Shown here piece by piece: positions 48,302 to 61,100 of a stretch of DNA of 64,000 nucleotides. This DNA comes from Bigelowiella natans CCMP2755. Its lineage: Eukaryota; Cercozoa; Chlorarachniophyceae. The notes under the pieces were generated by a model that saw only the letters and a program-made list of their open reading frames with translations, was not told where the DNA came from and did not search any database. The translations under genes and the position numbers were made by a program. Location: NCBI GenBank assembly GCA_000320545.1, contig ADNK01002342.1, positions 17,501 to 81,500 of the forward strand, written 5' to 3'. Every line of letters begins with the position of its first letter. Within the stretch, counting starts at the first letter, position 1.

Positions 48302-49120
48302 ACGATCTACGTGGTCATCAAAGCAATGCGGCGCGATCGAAGGCTACATCAATGTCCCATTTTGTGACACGTACATGCTCACTCACACAACTGCCAACAC
48401 AATGATTACACATTGCATTCCAGCATTGTGCGTGTGCAGGAAGTACGCGCCCTGCCCACACACATCGCATGCATGTTCAGCTAGCTAGCCAGAGATCGTC
48501 TAGATCCAGAGATGTGCGACACGGAATGCAGGCATGCGCAAACGATGGTCGCCACCATGCACATGCCAGCAGACAAACGTCGCCATGCTGAGTCCCAATC
48601 GTCGAACCTGCTCACATGCTAGCCTGCTAGCCTGGCTAGCTGGGACCTCTAGACCTGGCTAGCAGCAGGAACGCACGGAGTGCTGATGCACTGAACGGCT
48701 GAACGGCTTCAGCGCGCAGTGAGAAAGTGAGGTGTTTTCGCACGCAGCTGGCATTTTTCGTGCACGTGTGGTTGGCGTGCACGCACGCGCTTGCACATTC
48801 AAGTGACACTGACAGCCACAGCGCTGCAAGTGCACACTGCCTGCAACTCTCACCAAACTTCTCACATTTTGGCAAGCTAGCGCAAGCAACAGCGTTTTTG
48901 GCCTTCGAAAATGACCCGTTTTTGGTCGTTTCTCGGTCAAAAATTGGACTTTGACGCTCGGTCAAGCTGCAGCAGGTGTGTCTGTGTGATCACACTCACC
49001 AACCTGAAGTGCTGAGCGCACGCGCTGGCAATGGGCTGCCCCACTGCCCCACGCCCCTCCCTGTGCTGCCGTCCTGCCCGGTTGCTGAACGAGAAAAACA
49101 GGTTGTTCTCAGCGATTTGG
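48302..49120. other. Intergenic repeat-like DNA rich in CATG/CTAG/TGCA
   Basis: No coding exon. It contains several clustered GCTAGC and CATGC words (48470-48670) and polymorphic-looking GT/CA stretches; resembles the gene-free blocks near 19020, 29560 and 62500. Confidence 0.5.
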
Positions 49121-49989
49121 CGATCGATGAGGGGAAGAATGTGGGAGGGAGAGTGGTGCACAAACACACACACGTGTGCACACATGCCAGCATCATGCAT
49201 TGAGATTGTGCATGCGTTCAATGACACGTGTCTGGACACGTTTGCACGGTTCGAGCCGACAAAGTGAACAATGAACAATGAACAATGATGGTGAACTGCA
49301 CTTCCAAAGTGCTTGCAGAGTGCGAAACGCAGTGCCTCGAACTGGCTTCAACGAACAATGAACAATGAACAATGATGATGAACCACACTTCCAAAGTGTG
49401 ACAAGACGTTTGCAGTGTGCGAAGTGCAGTGCCTCGAACCAACTTCAGTGAGGTCCAACCAGTGAAACCATGAGGAATCAAGAATGGCATTCTGGCCACT
49501 CCTCCGTTCCCAGTTTCATTGTCTTTGGTGCCTGACGTTTGCCAACTTCAGGACCGCGATCGATGAGGGGAAGAATGTGGGAGGGAGAGTGGTGCACAAA
49601 CACACACACGTGTGCACACATGCCAGCATCGTGCATTGAGATTGTGCATGCGTTCAATGACACGTGTCTGGACACGTTTGCACGGTTCGAGCCGACAAAG
49701 TGAACAATGAACAATGAACAATGATGGTGAACTGCACTTCCAAAGTGCTTGCAGAGTGCGAAACGCAGTGCCTCGAACTGGCTTCAACGAACAATGAACA
49801 ATGAACAATGATGATGAACCACACTTCCAAAGTGTGACAAGACGTTTGCAGTGTGCGAAGTGCAGTGCCTCGAACCAACTTCAGTGAGGTCCAACCAGTG
49901 AAACCATGAGGAATCAAGAATGGCATTCTGGCCACTCCTCCGTTCCCAGTTTCATTGTCTTTGGTGCCTGACGTTTGCCAACTTCAGGA
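49121..49989. repeat. 436-bp tandem duplication
   Basis: 49121-49553 and 49557-49989 are near-identical over 433 bp (period 436). The only difference noticed is one A/G change (CATCATGC versus CATCGTGC). Such similarity implies a recent duplication or an assembly artefact. Each unit contains two copies of a sub-repeat with (GAACAAT)n followed by a CACTTCCAAAGTG palindrome. Confidence 0.95.
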
Positions 49990-50556
49990 ACACGCATCCC
50001 CAAATCCTGCCGTGATGGTTTGCTCATGCTTGGAGATCACCAAGCAAGAACACCACACCTGCGAACCCCAAGCGAACAATCCCGTGGACCACACCTTCAC
50101 GGTCTGCTTCGTGCCCACCACAACATCCCCGGCTTTTGCGGAGACATTGCCCTCACTGGAAGGCATGAAGATGGAGGAGGATGCACTCTTCGTTCCCAGT
50201 CCACTTGGACAACGAGCTTCGCAATGACCACAGTCGGGCACTTTGTCGGATGCATCCCCGGCTTTTGCGGAGACAAAGCCCCAATCATTGCAATTGGAAG
50301 CACCAACTTCACGCCAACCACAACATCCCCGGCCCAATGGAGACATTGCCTGGAGGGCACAAAGTTTGAGAAGGACACCTTCATCCTGACGGGATTCATC
50401 CGGGATGAATGAAACAATGAAACAACGATGAAAAACTGCACTTCCAAAGTGTTGCAAGACACTTGCAGCGTGCAAAGTGCAGTGCCTCGAACTGGTTTCA
50501 GTGAGGACTGTGACCAGCAAATCAACCAGCTGGTTTGCCAAGGTGGCACGACTTGG
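49990..50556 (-). repeat. Probable 3' region of the non-LTR element, with internal repeats
   Basis: Lies downstream of the reverse transcriptase reading frame on the minus strand. The word CCCCGGCTTTTGCGGAGACA occurs twice (about 50128 and 50248). The CACTTCCAAAGTG-containing sub-repeat found in the 436-bp duplication recurs at about 50440-50500, linking that duplication to the element or its insertion site. Confidence 0.45.
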
Positions 50557-52104
50557 TCATTGAGAAGCAATGACATTGGCAGCAAAGTTCTGACGGCGCA
50601 AGACCTCCACTCTGAGCAAAAACTTCCTGAAGGCCATGTCCACATGACGATCTGCGATTGGATCACCTGAGGGGGCTCCCAGCAGAACTTTGGTTTTGGA
50701 GGAGTCTGGAGCGTCAAAGAACGAAGAGTGGAGGGAAGAAGCTGAACCCAGAGCTGATCTCGTGTGCGAGAGAAGCTTGCATCTCTCTGCATTCAAGTGA
50801 GAGCAATGATGGATGAGGTGGTTGACACTTTGAACAACTTCAGCATTGCAAAGAGGACACACCGAGAAAGAGGGGGGCAAGTTGCAAACTTTGGCCCTGT
50901 GCTCCTCAGTTTCGCAAGTCCCAGCGCGGAGCTGAAGTTTGAGCAACACACCTGAATTGTCATGCCAATCATCAAAACGGCACTCAAACAATCTGGAAGC
51001 TGGCCTTCCAATGTGGCTCCTCGCCCAGGCTCTGGATCTGCAAATTGGGATGTCGGGTTTGACGAACGAGCAAAAGCTGCGACACAAGTTGCCATTGGTG
51101 GACAGGTGAGCCCTGACTCTGCGGTTGAGGTCAACATCAACCAGTTTTGGACAGGACTGGTCCAAGTTGACCAACAGGTCCAAGCCACAGGCAGATTGGT
51201 CACAGCCAGTGACACGGTGAAGAACAGACCTGACGTTGTGACCCCAACTTGAGCACAGAGCATCAGCCTGATCCAGGGACAGGAGCAGAAGATCCTTTGT
51301 CATGGATTCATCAGGTTGCTGACGCATCCTGCTCAGGAGGCTCACGAGAGACTTGTCCCAGCGGGCCTGCAAACCTTCCTGGCCACGTTCAGACAACAGG
51401 AAGCACAGTGGTTGGCCATGGGCACGAAGAGTCTCTCTGAGGAACTGAGTCTGGACACTCTGCAGCCGGTTCTTGAGACATTGGGGCAGAATGGGATGAA
51501 TTGGACCCATGCCACGTTCAAGAGTGGGGCGCACGAGAGCATTCCAAAGGTGGATCCGTGTTCTGGGTCGGAGGCCTGAACGTCCAGCAAAGCCATGCTT
51601 GAGCCTGCCGGAAGCTCGCTTCGCCACTTTCACAGTGTCCACGATGTGTGTGTGGAGTGACAAGGAGCTTTGGAAGGTGATTCCCAAGTGTCGATGTTGG
51701 TTCACTGCGCGCATCAATTCCCCACAACACCTGAACTCACATCGTGAACACTCCTGTTTGAGAACAGAAGACCCGACAATCACGATGCCAGACTCATCTC
51801 CGTTGGCCTTGAGTCTCCATTCTCTGCACCATTGAGTCGTCACTTCAAGAGCTAGCTTGATGTCTGGAGGAGTGGCAGCAACCAGAGCGATGTCACCTGC
51901 AAAGAAGAGACCTGGTCTGCGAGTGTTGGCAAACTGGACGCCACAACCACGCTGTCTCAGCCGTTCTGTGAGGTCGTCAACAAACAGAGCAAACGGAACT
52001 GGTGATTCCGGGGCACCTTGAGGGAGACCTTGGTTGACGTGGAAGGGTTGGCTCAGAGCTTGATCAATCGGGGACCCAACCCTGCGGGATTGGGAGGCCA
52101 GTGG
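50557..52104 (-). mobile_element. 5'-truncated non-LTR (LINE-type) retrotransposon, reverse transcriptase C-terminal half
   Basis: An uninterrupted frame of about 515 codons. RT landmarks: VNQGLPQGAPESPVPFALFV (palm, before the catalytic site), the catalytic box FFAGDIALVA where FADD is expected, LKANGDESGIVIVG (motif D), and HRHLGITFQSSLSLHTHI with the following thumb region. A C-terminal zinc knuckle CPLCNAEVVQSVNHLIHHC (C-x2-C-x9-H-x4-C) is typical of non-LTR elements. The endonuclease and RT fingers are missing, and the first Asp of the catalytic pair is Gly, so the copy is almost certainly inactive despite lacking stop codons. The frame continues to 52335 in unrelated sequence. Confidence 0.85.
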
Positions 52105-53060
52105 AATGAAAAAAAAAAAAGAAAGAAACAATGAAACAATGGGATGTGATCCACCGTTTGGAAATCGACGAAATCCGTCGAGGATGGATTTCGATGATTT
52201 CCGGTGCACCTTCGTGAGCTCACAATGGTCTTCCACGGACGGAAATTGTTGAAAACTAAACACAGTCATTTCGCATTGATTTTGCACAGTGCGACAACAC
52301 ATTTTAAAATCATCCATTGCGACCCTGTTCGCCATCCTTCGAAAGATGAGAACCCAATACTCGATTTTACATGTACGACATCGTTAATATCGTGTCATAC
52401 AGACGAGATCTAATCATTTTTATTTAAAAAAAAAAGAATGTCAATGTAGTTGTCGCATATCTGAAACTCATGTCTTTTTCCTCATGGACGGAAATCGTCG
52501 AGCAAACCTGCACGGAATTCCTGAGCAAGGCAAGTTCTTGCTCACGAAATTCGACCGCGCGAAATTTTAAAAGTACTCACCGAATTTTTATGGGTCGGAA
52601 ATCGACGATATCCATCCAAAATCACACCCTATGATGAAGAACCACATTTCCAAAGTGCAAAAAGCTTCAGTGAAATGACATCAAGGAAAACCGGCGCTCC
52701 GAGCCATTTTGCCCGAAAAAATAATGTCACATTGTTCCGAAAAAACAATTTCTCTCCGAAATTTGAACATGACAACAATGATGTGTCATCAATTTCATCG
52801 GAGAACTACGCAATGTACCACATGAACCGCTCAGGCGGGATTCACAAGGTCCATTTCCATGGATTTCCTGATCGTTTTTCTTGGGGAAAATTCGGTGTAT
52901 CTACCTTAGATCTAGATCTAGGTGCTGTTTAGGCTTTTTTCATCCCTGCCGTTACACGTCTGTGGGCGAGAAACAGAGAGGCGCCGCGCCTCCCGCTCGC
53001 TACACAAAACTGTTCACACACACCTCGCACATTCCTGTTGAAGTGTGGCCCTTGCGTAGC
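52105..53060. other. Junction and flank of the LINE fragment; upstream region of the propeller/REJ gene
   Basis: A poly-A-like run (52112-52123) followed by GAAACAATGAAACAAT marks the truncated end of the element; a similar GAAACAATGAAACAA occurs at the other side near 50411. The remainder (to 53060) has AT-rich sequence, a short TAGATCTAGATCTAG repeat (about 52906) and no clear exon. The frame of the next gene stays open upstream to 52881. Confidence 0.5.
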
Positions 53061-54299
53061 ATGGTGAACCATGTCAAGTTTCGCGCACATTTGCAGTTGC
53101 TTTTCTTCCTGATGCGAGTAGCTGCGTCTGTGGCTTCAAACGCGTCTCTAAATGCAATCTCCTACCACCTGGGTGAGAGCATACCAGGGTCAATGCAGTA
53201 CTCCACAAGTGCATTAGCCAACGATGGGCGCATATTCGCCATCCCATTCAACGCAGACAAGGTGCTCGTGATCGACCCATCCCGCAACACCTCTTATGAA
53301 CTTGACGAGTCCTACCTTGGCATTAAGCAGTGGAACACAAGTACGGTAGCTCTAGACGGGCGCATCTTTGCTCCGCCTTGCAGTTCTCAAAGAGTACTAG
53401 TGGTGGACCCAAAGTACAACAGCTCTTACTTGCTCCCCAAAAGCTATGAGGGCAGTCACTTGTACGTCACGAGCATACTTGGTCAAGATGGCCGCATTTT
53501 TGCTGCACCCTACAAAGCAGCCTGGGTTCTCGTTATCGATCCTCCTGCCAACAGATCATATCGTCTTCCAGAACTTTATGCCAGCGAAGAATATTTTACG
53601 AGTGTGATGGCCGACGATGGACGCATATTTGCCCCCCCTTTATCATACTGCCGAGTGTTGGTTATCGACCCAGCAGCTAACACTAGCTATCCGATCTCCA
53701 CAGCTTGGAATAATCACGACATGTATAAAACTGCCACTCTGGCACGCGATGGTCGCATCTTTGCTCCCCCATATCAAGAGTCTAAGGTGCTTGTGATCGA
53801 GCCATTTCGTAATCATACATACCAGCTGAACATAACTATCAGTGGTTCATTTTTGACAAGCGTCCTGTCTGGCGACGGGCGCATCTTTGCTGCTCCGGCT
53901 GCAGGAAGTAAGGTGCTAGTTATCGATCCATCTCGGGATACTGCCATTGAGTTAGACCAGATATATAATGGGAATGTGATGAAGTACGAGACGAGTGTGT
54001 TGGGGCCCGACGGACGCATCTTTGCGCCGCCTTTCAGTGATGCAAACCACGTGCTGGTTATGGACCCAATGCTCAACACGTCCTACCAACTGAATGAGAA
54101 TTACACAGGGCTGACGAAGTTTTCCACGGTCGTTGTGGCCAGAAACAATATTCTATATGCTGCGCCGTCGGGAGGGGCAGGAAAGGTACTTGCAATCGTC
54201 TCAACAACAACGACAAGCCCAACGTCCAGCCCAACGTCCACGCCAACATCTGCTGCTCCAACAAGAACACCGACAGTACAGGTCATAAATATACATATC

Positions 54300-54335
<36 letters not shown>

Positions 54336-55121
54336 TATTGAGAATATGCATGCTTGAAATTCAATAATATACATGACACATATATGTACTATATACTAAG
54401 CTTTGAATTCCATTTGGAGGGATAAGCGGGAAAAGCGGCTCGTGTCTATCACTATAGTTGTTTCATCACTGCTCCGAACGCCCCCTTTATTCGTCATGCC
54501 CTCTTCGATTTAACCATCATTGCGACCGTCTCGAATACATAGGGGTCTGGCCCTTCCGCTCTCTCGGCGCAGTTTTCAAGAACCTATCAGCTTGCGAGGG
54601 TGACCTTCAACGCGGCGACGAACCAGCCGGCTGCAGAAGAATGCTCGACGTTTTTCAACGACTCGTCTGCTGCTTTGCTCGGAAGTGGAAATCGGTAGTA
54701 CATGCATGGGGCAGAAAGCATTACACCGCCACACGGCGTAGTAGCAGCTAGTTTTCATGACCGTGAGCATTTCTTCGTATGATATAGCACTCGAAAACGA
54801 GCCTTGCAACTGACATTTACACTCGGTTACGTTATCCAGCTGCTACTGGGAAGATGCATTCGTGCTCGTTGTTGTGATGGGGACAGGATTCTCTTTGTCG
54901 CCTGGCGACAGTTTGGGCCTCCCAGGCGGCACAGTAGCATCAGCTAGCAACAGCAACCAACTTAGTCCGTACTCGGAAGTGGTAGTAGTAGTAGGGAAGC
55001 GGTAGTATGTAGCAGTAGCGCAGGTTGATGTACAGAGTTATCGAAACGGAGTGAGGGAGGAAGCTAGTTCTATTCTATTCATAAAAATATCAGAATAATA
55101 CACACAAAATACACACAAAAT

Positions 55122-55191
<70 letters not shown>

Positions 55192-58100
55192 ATAATAGCA
55201 TAATTCCGCTCCAAAATGTTCATATACAAATCCTTTCCGAGTATCACCGATTGAGCCCTGTGTTGCTTTATGGCGAACAACGTGGGCTTCCATTACTAGC
55301 ACCATTGGTCGCTGAGGCGCTCCTCATTTGCTTATTACCACACATATCAGACCGTCTCTCGTGCAACTAGTACAACTCCCGTAAGTGTCGTCCTCTCTGG
55401 AGAGGCCACTATAGGCACCTGCGGAGGCATCATCGAAATCACTGCAAATGCACAAGGATCCCTGTCAAGGCCCTTCATGTAACGCACCGTGTATGCATTG
55501 ACTCCAATCGAGCGACAGCTTGATCTCCAAAGTCCGGAAAGTGAATGATTAAATCGCGACATCTCTCTCTCTCCCTCTCTCTCTCTCTCTCTATCTCTTT
55601 CTTTCTCTCTACAGATACAATTGGACTGTCATCAACAGCACGGGCATGGAGTGGGAGAGCGAGCTGGGAGACCTCGCCCGAGAGGCAAGCTCCAACATCT
55701 TCTTTCTAAACGGCACGAAGATCCCTTTCGGAGAGAATGTGACGGTTGCAGTATCTGTGACAAACTGGCTGAACGACTCCGCATCCTCCCAGCGCAAAGT
55801 GTCAAAGGTAGCAGTGCGCTGTGGGCGTTGTGCGAGAGACGTCGTGTTAGATGAGAAAGCGTTTCTTTGCCATTGTAAAGCGTTCCTGTGCCTTAGAGCG
55901 TGGGCCGCAATGAGACTTGGGATAAATGCTCTGCTCTGCTCTGCTCTGCTGCTGTATCAACGAATAATAACCTAAATAGGTCAACGCTGTACTTCCCTCG
56001 TTGAGGTTGGCTACTTCCACGAACATCACGGTTCGGCGCAGTCGTGCGACGGAGTTAAACGTACAGGTACATAACGACCGTTGTGTTGTCATAGTTGTAA
56101 TTCTCTAAAGCGCGTAGCACGACGTAGCGTAGCGCGCGTAATTCACGCTATTTATAATCTCCGACCCCCCCCCTAACCCCCCCCCCGCGGAATTTTGTTG
56201 TTCTCGTTATCCAGAAACTGCCTGAAATGTTATAATATAAAAACTATAAAATTATATAATACGGTGGCTGAAGTCAGCAAGCTAGGAGCTTTAGTTCTTC
56301 TCCCTCTCGTTAAACAAAACGCATTTTGCTCTAAAGTGGCCGCTAACTGAAACTTACTTACGATGCAGGCTCGAACGCCGGATTGCTTGAACAATCTACG
56401 TATCGATAGTTTCTGGAGGCAAATAGCGGGGCCCAACCACGTCTCCCTCTCAAACTCTAGAGCATCGTATGCCAACATTCCTGCACTTTCTCTCGAGCCG
56501 CTCAGCCTCTATCAGTGGCAATATACGGCAAATGTCGTGCAAATGTCTACCAACGCAACCCTCGGGCAGCAATCCGTTGTATTTACCTTGAACGTCGAAA
56601 ACGAGCCTCTCCAGGCTTCAATCAAGGGGGGTGAGTATTGGATCTTGCGAGCACCAATGTCCACAGACATTTCGAAGAGCTTTCCTAGATAGCCAGTCGA
56701 GTTGCACAAAACAACAGTAGCCTCGAGATCGATACCATTCCCATTTGACGTTGCTTATCGCCTCTCTCTCTGATCAGTGTTCCCCCGCCCCCACCCCTCT
56801 CCCCCCCTACCTTCTTCCCCCGTTGTTGTCCGAAAGGATCTACACGCAGCGTGCCTATTGTGCCGGGTGCTGCAGCATATACCATATCGATCGATGCGTC
56901 GCTTTCCACCGACCCCGCATATCCATATTCCCCAGAAGCGCTTATGTTCTCTTGGTCCCTCTATGATACGTCAACGAATATCGAATCGAGCCTTACTTCG
57001 AATGACGCTGTCCTCTCTCTCTCCACTTCGCAACTAGCGGCAGATCGGTGCGACGGGTGTTTGTTGTGACCGTGCTCGTGCATGTGCATCGATTTGTACT
57101 TTTGGTCGTTCTTCCTCTCGGCTTTCATCGGAGTATTTAGAGAGTAGAGCACCGCACATTTAGATTTTCTTTCAAGAAAACCATGCTTGTATCTGGTTTT
57201 GTAGCTAATGCGCTTATTTTCCTATGCAGACTTTATCTGGTAAGAGTGAATATCACGTCCAACCGAACGCTCTCTGCAAACGCTACCGCGTCTCAATACC
57301 TCCTCACTTCGTCGCTACCCGTACCGAAGGTTCGAAGTAATCAAATAGAAGTAAACAAATATATGCTTTGAATGCTCCTGGAGTATTAAATAGTTCTTAA
57401 GCTCCTAGCTCATAGGCTAATTTCTGTCGAGAGTTTACCCTCAATTATTAGTTTTTTCTGTACCCACCGATATGGGCATCTTGCTCATTTTTAAAGCAAC
57501 TCAAGTTACGCCTTAAATCCCGGCGACAATTGAATAGGTCAGTGTGGATGCCTCCTCCCCAGAAGGCGTCCAGGCAATCAGCCAGAAGCTAGTTCTCAGC
57601 GCAAAGGCGGTGCGCGCGGACAGCTCGAGCTCCGCCGATGACGACGCATCTTTAGCCTTATCATGGGCGTGTGACTCGTCAGATCTCAACATCACTGACC
57701 GCAGCAAGTTGCGCTCTGCGATCGATGCAAGAACGCTCATCGTTGCCCCGGACGTGCTCATTGCGGGGAGAACGTACACTTTCAGCGTGCAAGCGTCGGT
57801 ACAGTCAGGGGCTGTCGTGGTAGTAAATAACTAATATATACCTAGTTTATGGAAGAAAGAGAGACTTACCAACTCTTTCATAATAAGACGCGCGACGATT
57901 ATACCATTAATCGTTTTTCTGTACGCGTCGAAATCCTTAATCACTTGATTGCTTTCATCGACGAATACTATTATAAAAACTTGTGTTTTGGCGCTATTAT
58001 CCTCACTATAACTCGGTTGTGCGCGAAACAACTCTCTCAGGCAACTGGGTCTGCATCGGTCACAATTCGAACTAATGCTCCTCCGAGTGCAGGAAGCTGC

Positions 58101-61100
58101 TCCTCGTCGCCAGCCTCCGGCGTTGCTTTCGAAACAGAGTTCATTCTTTCGTGTGAGGGGTACGTGGACGACGCAGAAGACCTGCCGCTCCGATATAAAT
58201 TCCAGCTGGTACAAGTGAATAACGGGGAGAGCGGGTTGACGTCGCAGACACTAGCCAGCCCGAGCACCACGTTTCTGGATATTTGTCGCTTTCGCGAGCT
58301 GCAGTCCTACAAGACAAAGCTCGCGGGCTCTACTTCTTCTTCGGACGAGCGTGTCTTCGTTCGAGCTATCGTCAGCGACAACATAGGGGCAGAAGCTTAC
58401 TCGCACTTCCATGTAAACGTGACCCAATCGGCCGCGACGAATCTTACAGAAATAAACGCAGTGCTCGAGCAGTACCTAGACCAGGGAGATACGCAGTCGT
58501 TTGTAGTTGAGATTGCCGCCGTGGCGTCGTTCCTCTCCTCTTCCGTCGGCGTATCTCAAACGACAACATCGCTCGCGGGAGAAGAGCGCGAGGCGCTTCT
58601 GAGAAAGGCTTCACAAGTGGTACAGACGCCCGATGATCAGTCATCGTCGTCCACGTTATCTTATCTCGTCGTCGCCACTATAACTGAGACTCTCACCGGG
58701 GCTTCTCGCGCTGACGAGATCACAGGAGACGTCGTCGACACAACGCTGGATATCATCGGGAGAATAACCGAATCCTACGCTGAAAGCTCGTTTCTAAACG
58801 GGGATGAACTTAAGACCGTCACAGCTGCGAGCGGGGCTATTTCAAACATTCTTACAGCGGCCAACACCACGGCCAATGCAAGCGCGAGTGGCCTCACCTC
58901 TAAGAGAACGCATCGTGTACTCTCCAACCTCACAACCATGCTCGCCTCGGGGCTCATTCCCGGCGAGGACGAAGTCGTCGTTGGGAGGGCTTTCTCCTCC
59001 GATAAGGTAGCAGTTTCAGTCGCCACGCGACTGATGCCTGTTGATGAGACTACGAACGTGACTCTCTCAAGCCTCGGAGGCGCTCTGGTAGGATTAGATT
59101 TAATCTCGGTCGGATCGGCTGACGGTGCGACGAGTATGCAGCTGGGCTATGTAGCCGTTGCAGGAGGGAGGGGAGGCTCGTTGTACCCCTTCGCCGAAAA
59201 TATAACGAGTGCTTACACCAGCGGCCTAGCTGTAGTAGAGATCAAAGCCCTGATGGGCGTCGGGAATGCCGTTGCAATCGAGGTTGCCGACAGGACCAAC
59301 ACGCCCTTTCGGATTCAAATTCCGTCAGATGCTGATGGCGATGCGCTGCCCGCCAATGGCGTCGAAACCGTGGCCTTTCGCCAGTGTGTCTTCTGGGACG
59401 AAGTCTCCGAGTCATGGAGCGCGGAAGGCGTTGCGTACAAGGGCCTGAACGCCAATGGCCACCACGTTTGTGACTCAACGCATCTCACCACGTTCAGTAC
59501 GCGCCCCGCATTCCAGGTGCAGGTGAACACAGTGTCCGCTAGTGATGTGAAGAGCACCGATGCGTATGACCCTGCGAAAAGCCCGACGATGGCGCTCACC
59601 CTTGTCCTGATCGGGGCGATCTTGGCGCTGTTCACGGTCGCTGTTTTCCACGACAGGAGAACATCTTCAACGCCCGAGGCCATCAAGGAAAACGGGCATG
59701 AATTCCACCGAAGCATGAACATGTCGCGCAAACTCCATCTCGAGGATCCTCGCTCCTCGTCCAATTGGAATCGATCAATGTCGCTGGCCATACGAAGGAG
59801 GCACCCGTGGTTCTCAACGTTCATTCGAATGCATGGCGACTACCTGGACTCGAAGAAAAGAGTTCTCATCCTCGCGCTCCTCATCTTCAACGCGGCTGCT
59901 GTTTGTGCTCTCCTAGTCGGGACTGAGCAGAAGCTAGGTTACGTCCAGGGAAACGTCGCCATCGCAATCGTGGCAATGGCGATAGGATTTCCGCTGCCTT
60001 ATGTTGTCACTACGATGTTCACGCGGGACACGCCAGACGCATTCAAGATCACCTTTGAGCCTGCGGGTTTTGTGAAGGTGATGCCGTGGTTGTTTTGGGC
60101 CGTGACTCTTCTCATGGGTGAACTCGAGACCGACTTTGGTCTTGCAATCGAGGACGAGGACGACGCTGGCGCGGAAGACGGCGATGCGGACGATGCGAAC
60201 CAAAATCGTGTCGACGAAGGAGAGGGAGACGAAGATGAAGACAGGAAGAAAGCAAAGAATGAAGCAGCGGCAGCGGCAATTGGGGCATTGGCAGGGGGGA
60301 CAACAGGCCATGCTAGTGGCCTTTCTTCAAACGAGTCCAAGGGTAATAAATATAAACGGGTGAGAAGCATAAAGGCTTTCAAAACCAACTTGAACATAAA
60401 CACATCAGCCCAATCTGTCGGTGTTGAAAGCACAAGAAACAGTGCCCATCAGCTCAAGCACGCAGAAGCGATGGAGAACTGTGACAATGCGCGCAGCGAA
60501 GCAAAATCCGAGCAGCGTCTGTTCGTACTCACTGAAAGCAGCAAACGAAGTTCACACCGAAAGCTAGCAACGGAAAAGAAAACAAAGCCAATAACATGCT
60601 GCGGGCGTCTGATCATGAACGAGCCCGTTAACCCCTCTTACGAAGAATGGGTCTTCACCGACTTCATTGGAGCGGCCATTTGCATCATTGCTGTCATCGG
60701 GTGCGCATTTTTAGTTGTTGTTTTTGCGCATCAAACTGCCCAAAGAGAAGGCGCAGACTGGAGCATCATGGTCGCTTCCCTTCTGACTTTGCCTCAAGAT
60801 ATCGGTGCGCGATTGTGCACGATTTTGTGGCTGGAGGCTGTTTTGACCGGTCCATGGTTCTACGTGTTGTTTCCGTGTTGCATGCTGTGCGGTCTCTGCG
60901 CCTCGGATGGCGACGATGCCCGCGTTGCTGACTGCGGTCATACCTATCGGTTCGACGTCGATCAAGGCGTTTGCACATTGAATGAGCAAAATTTTGTGAG
61001 GCGCACGTATCCTCAAGCAGAAGAGGCCGGCGTACGTAGCGGATGGCGGTTAGTACGGGTGAATGATGTTCCAGTAGAAACCAAAGCTGACTCAATTCGT

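Noticed and set aside
49248-49260. GGTTCGAGCC resembling an RNA polymerase III B box (also at about 49685)
   Set aside because: No matching A box at the right distance and no cloverleaf could be folded; it lies inside the duplicated repeat and is probably chance.
49218-49935. Repeated small minus-strand frames with identical predicted peptides
   Set aside because: They are identical because the DNA is tandemly duplicated; no start context, splice sites or protein features support a gene.
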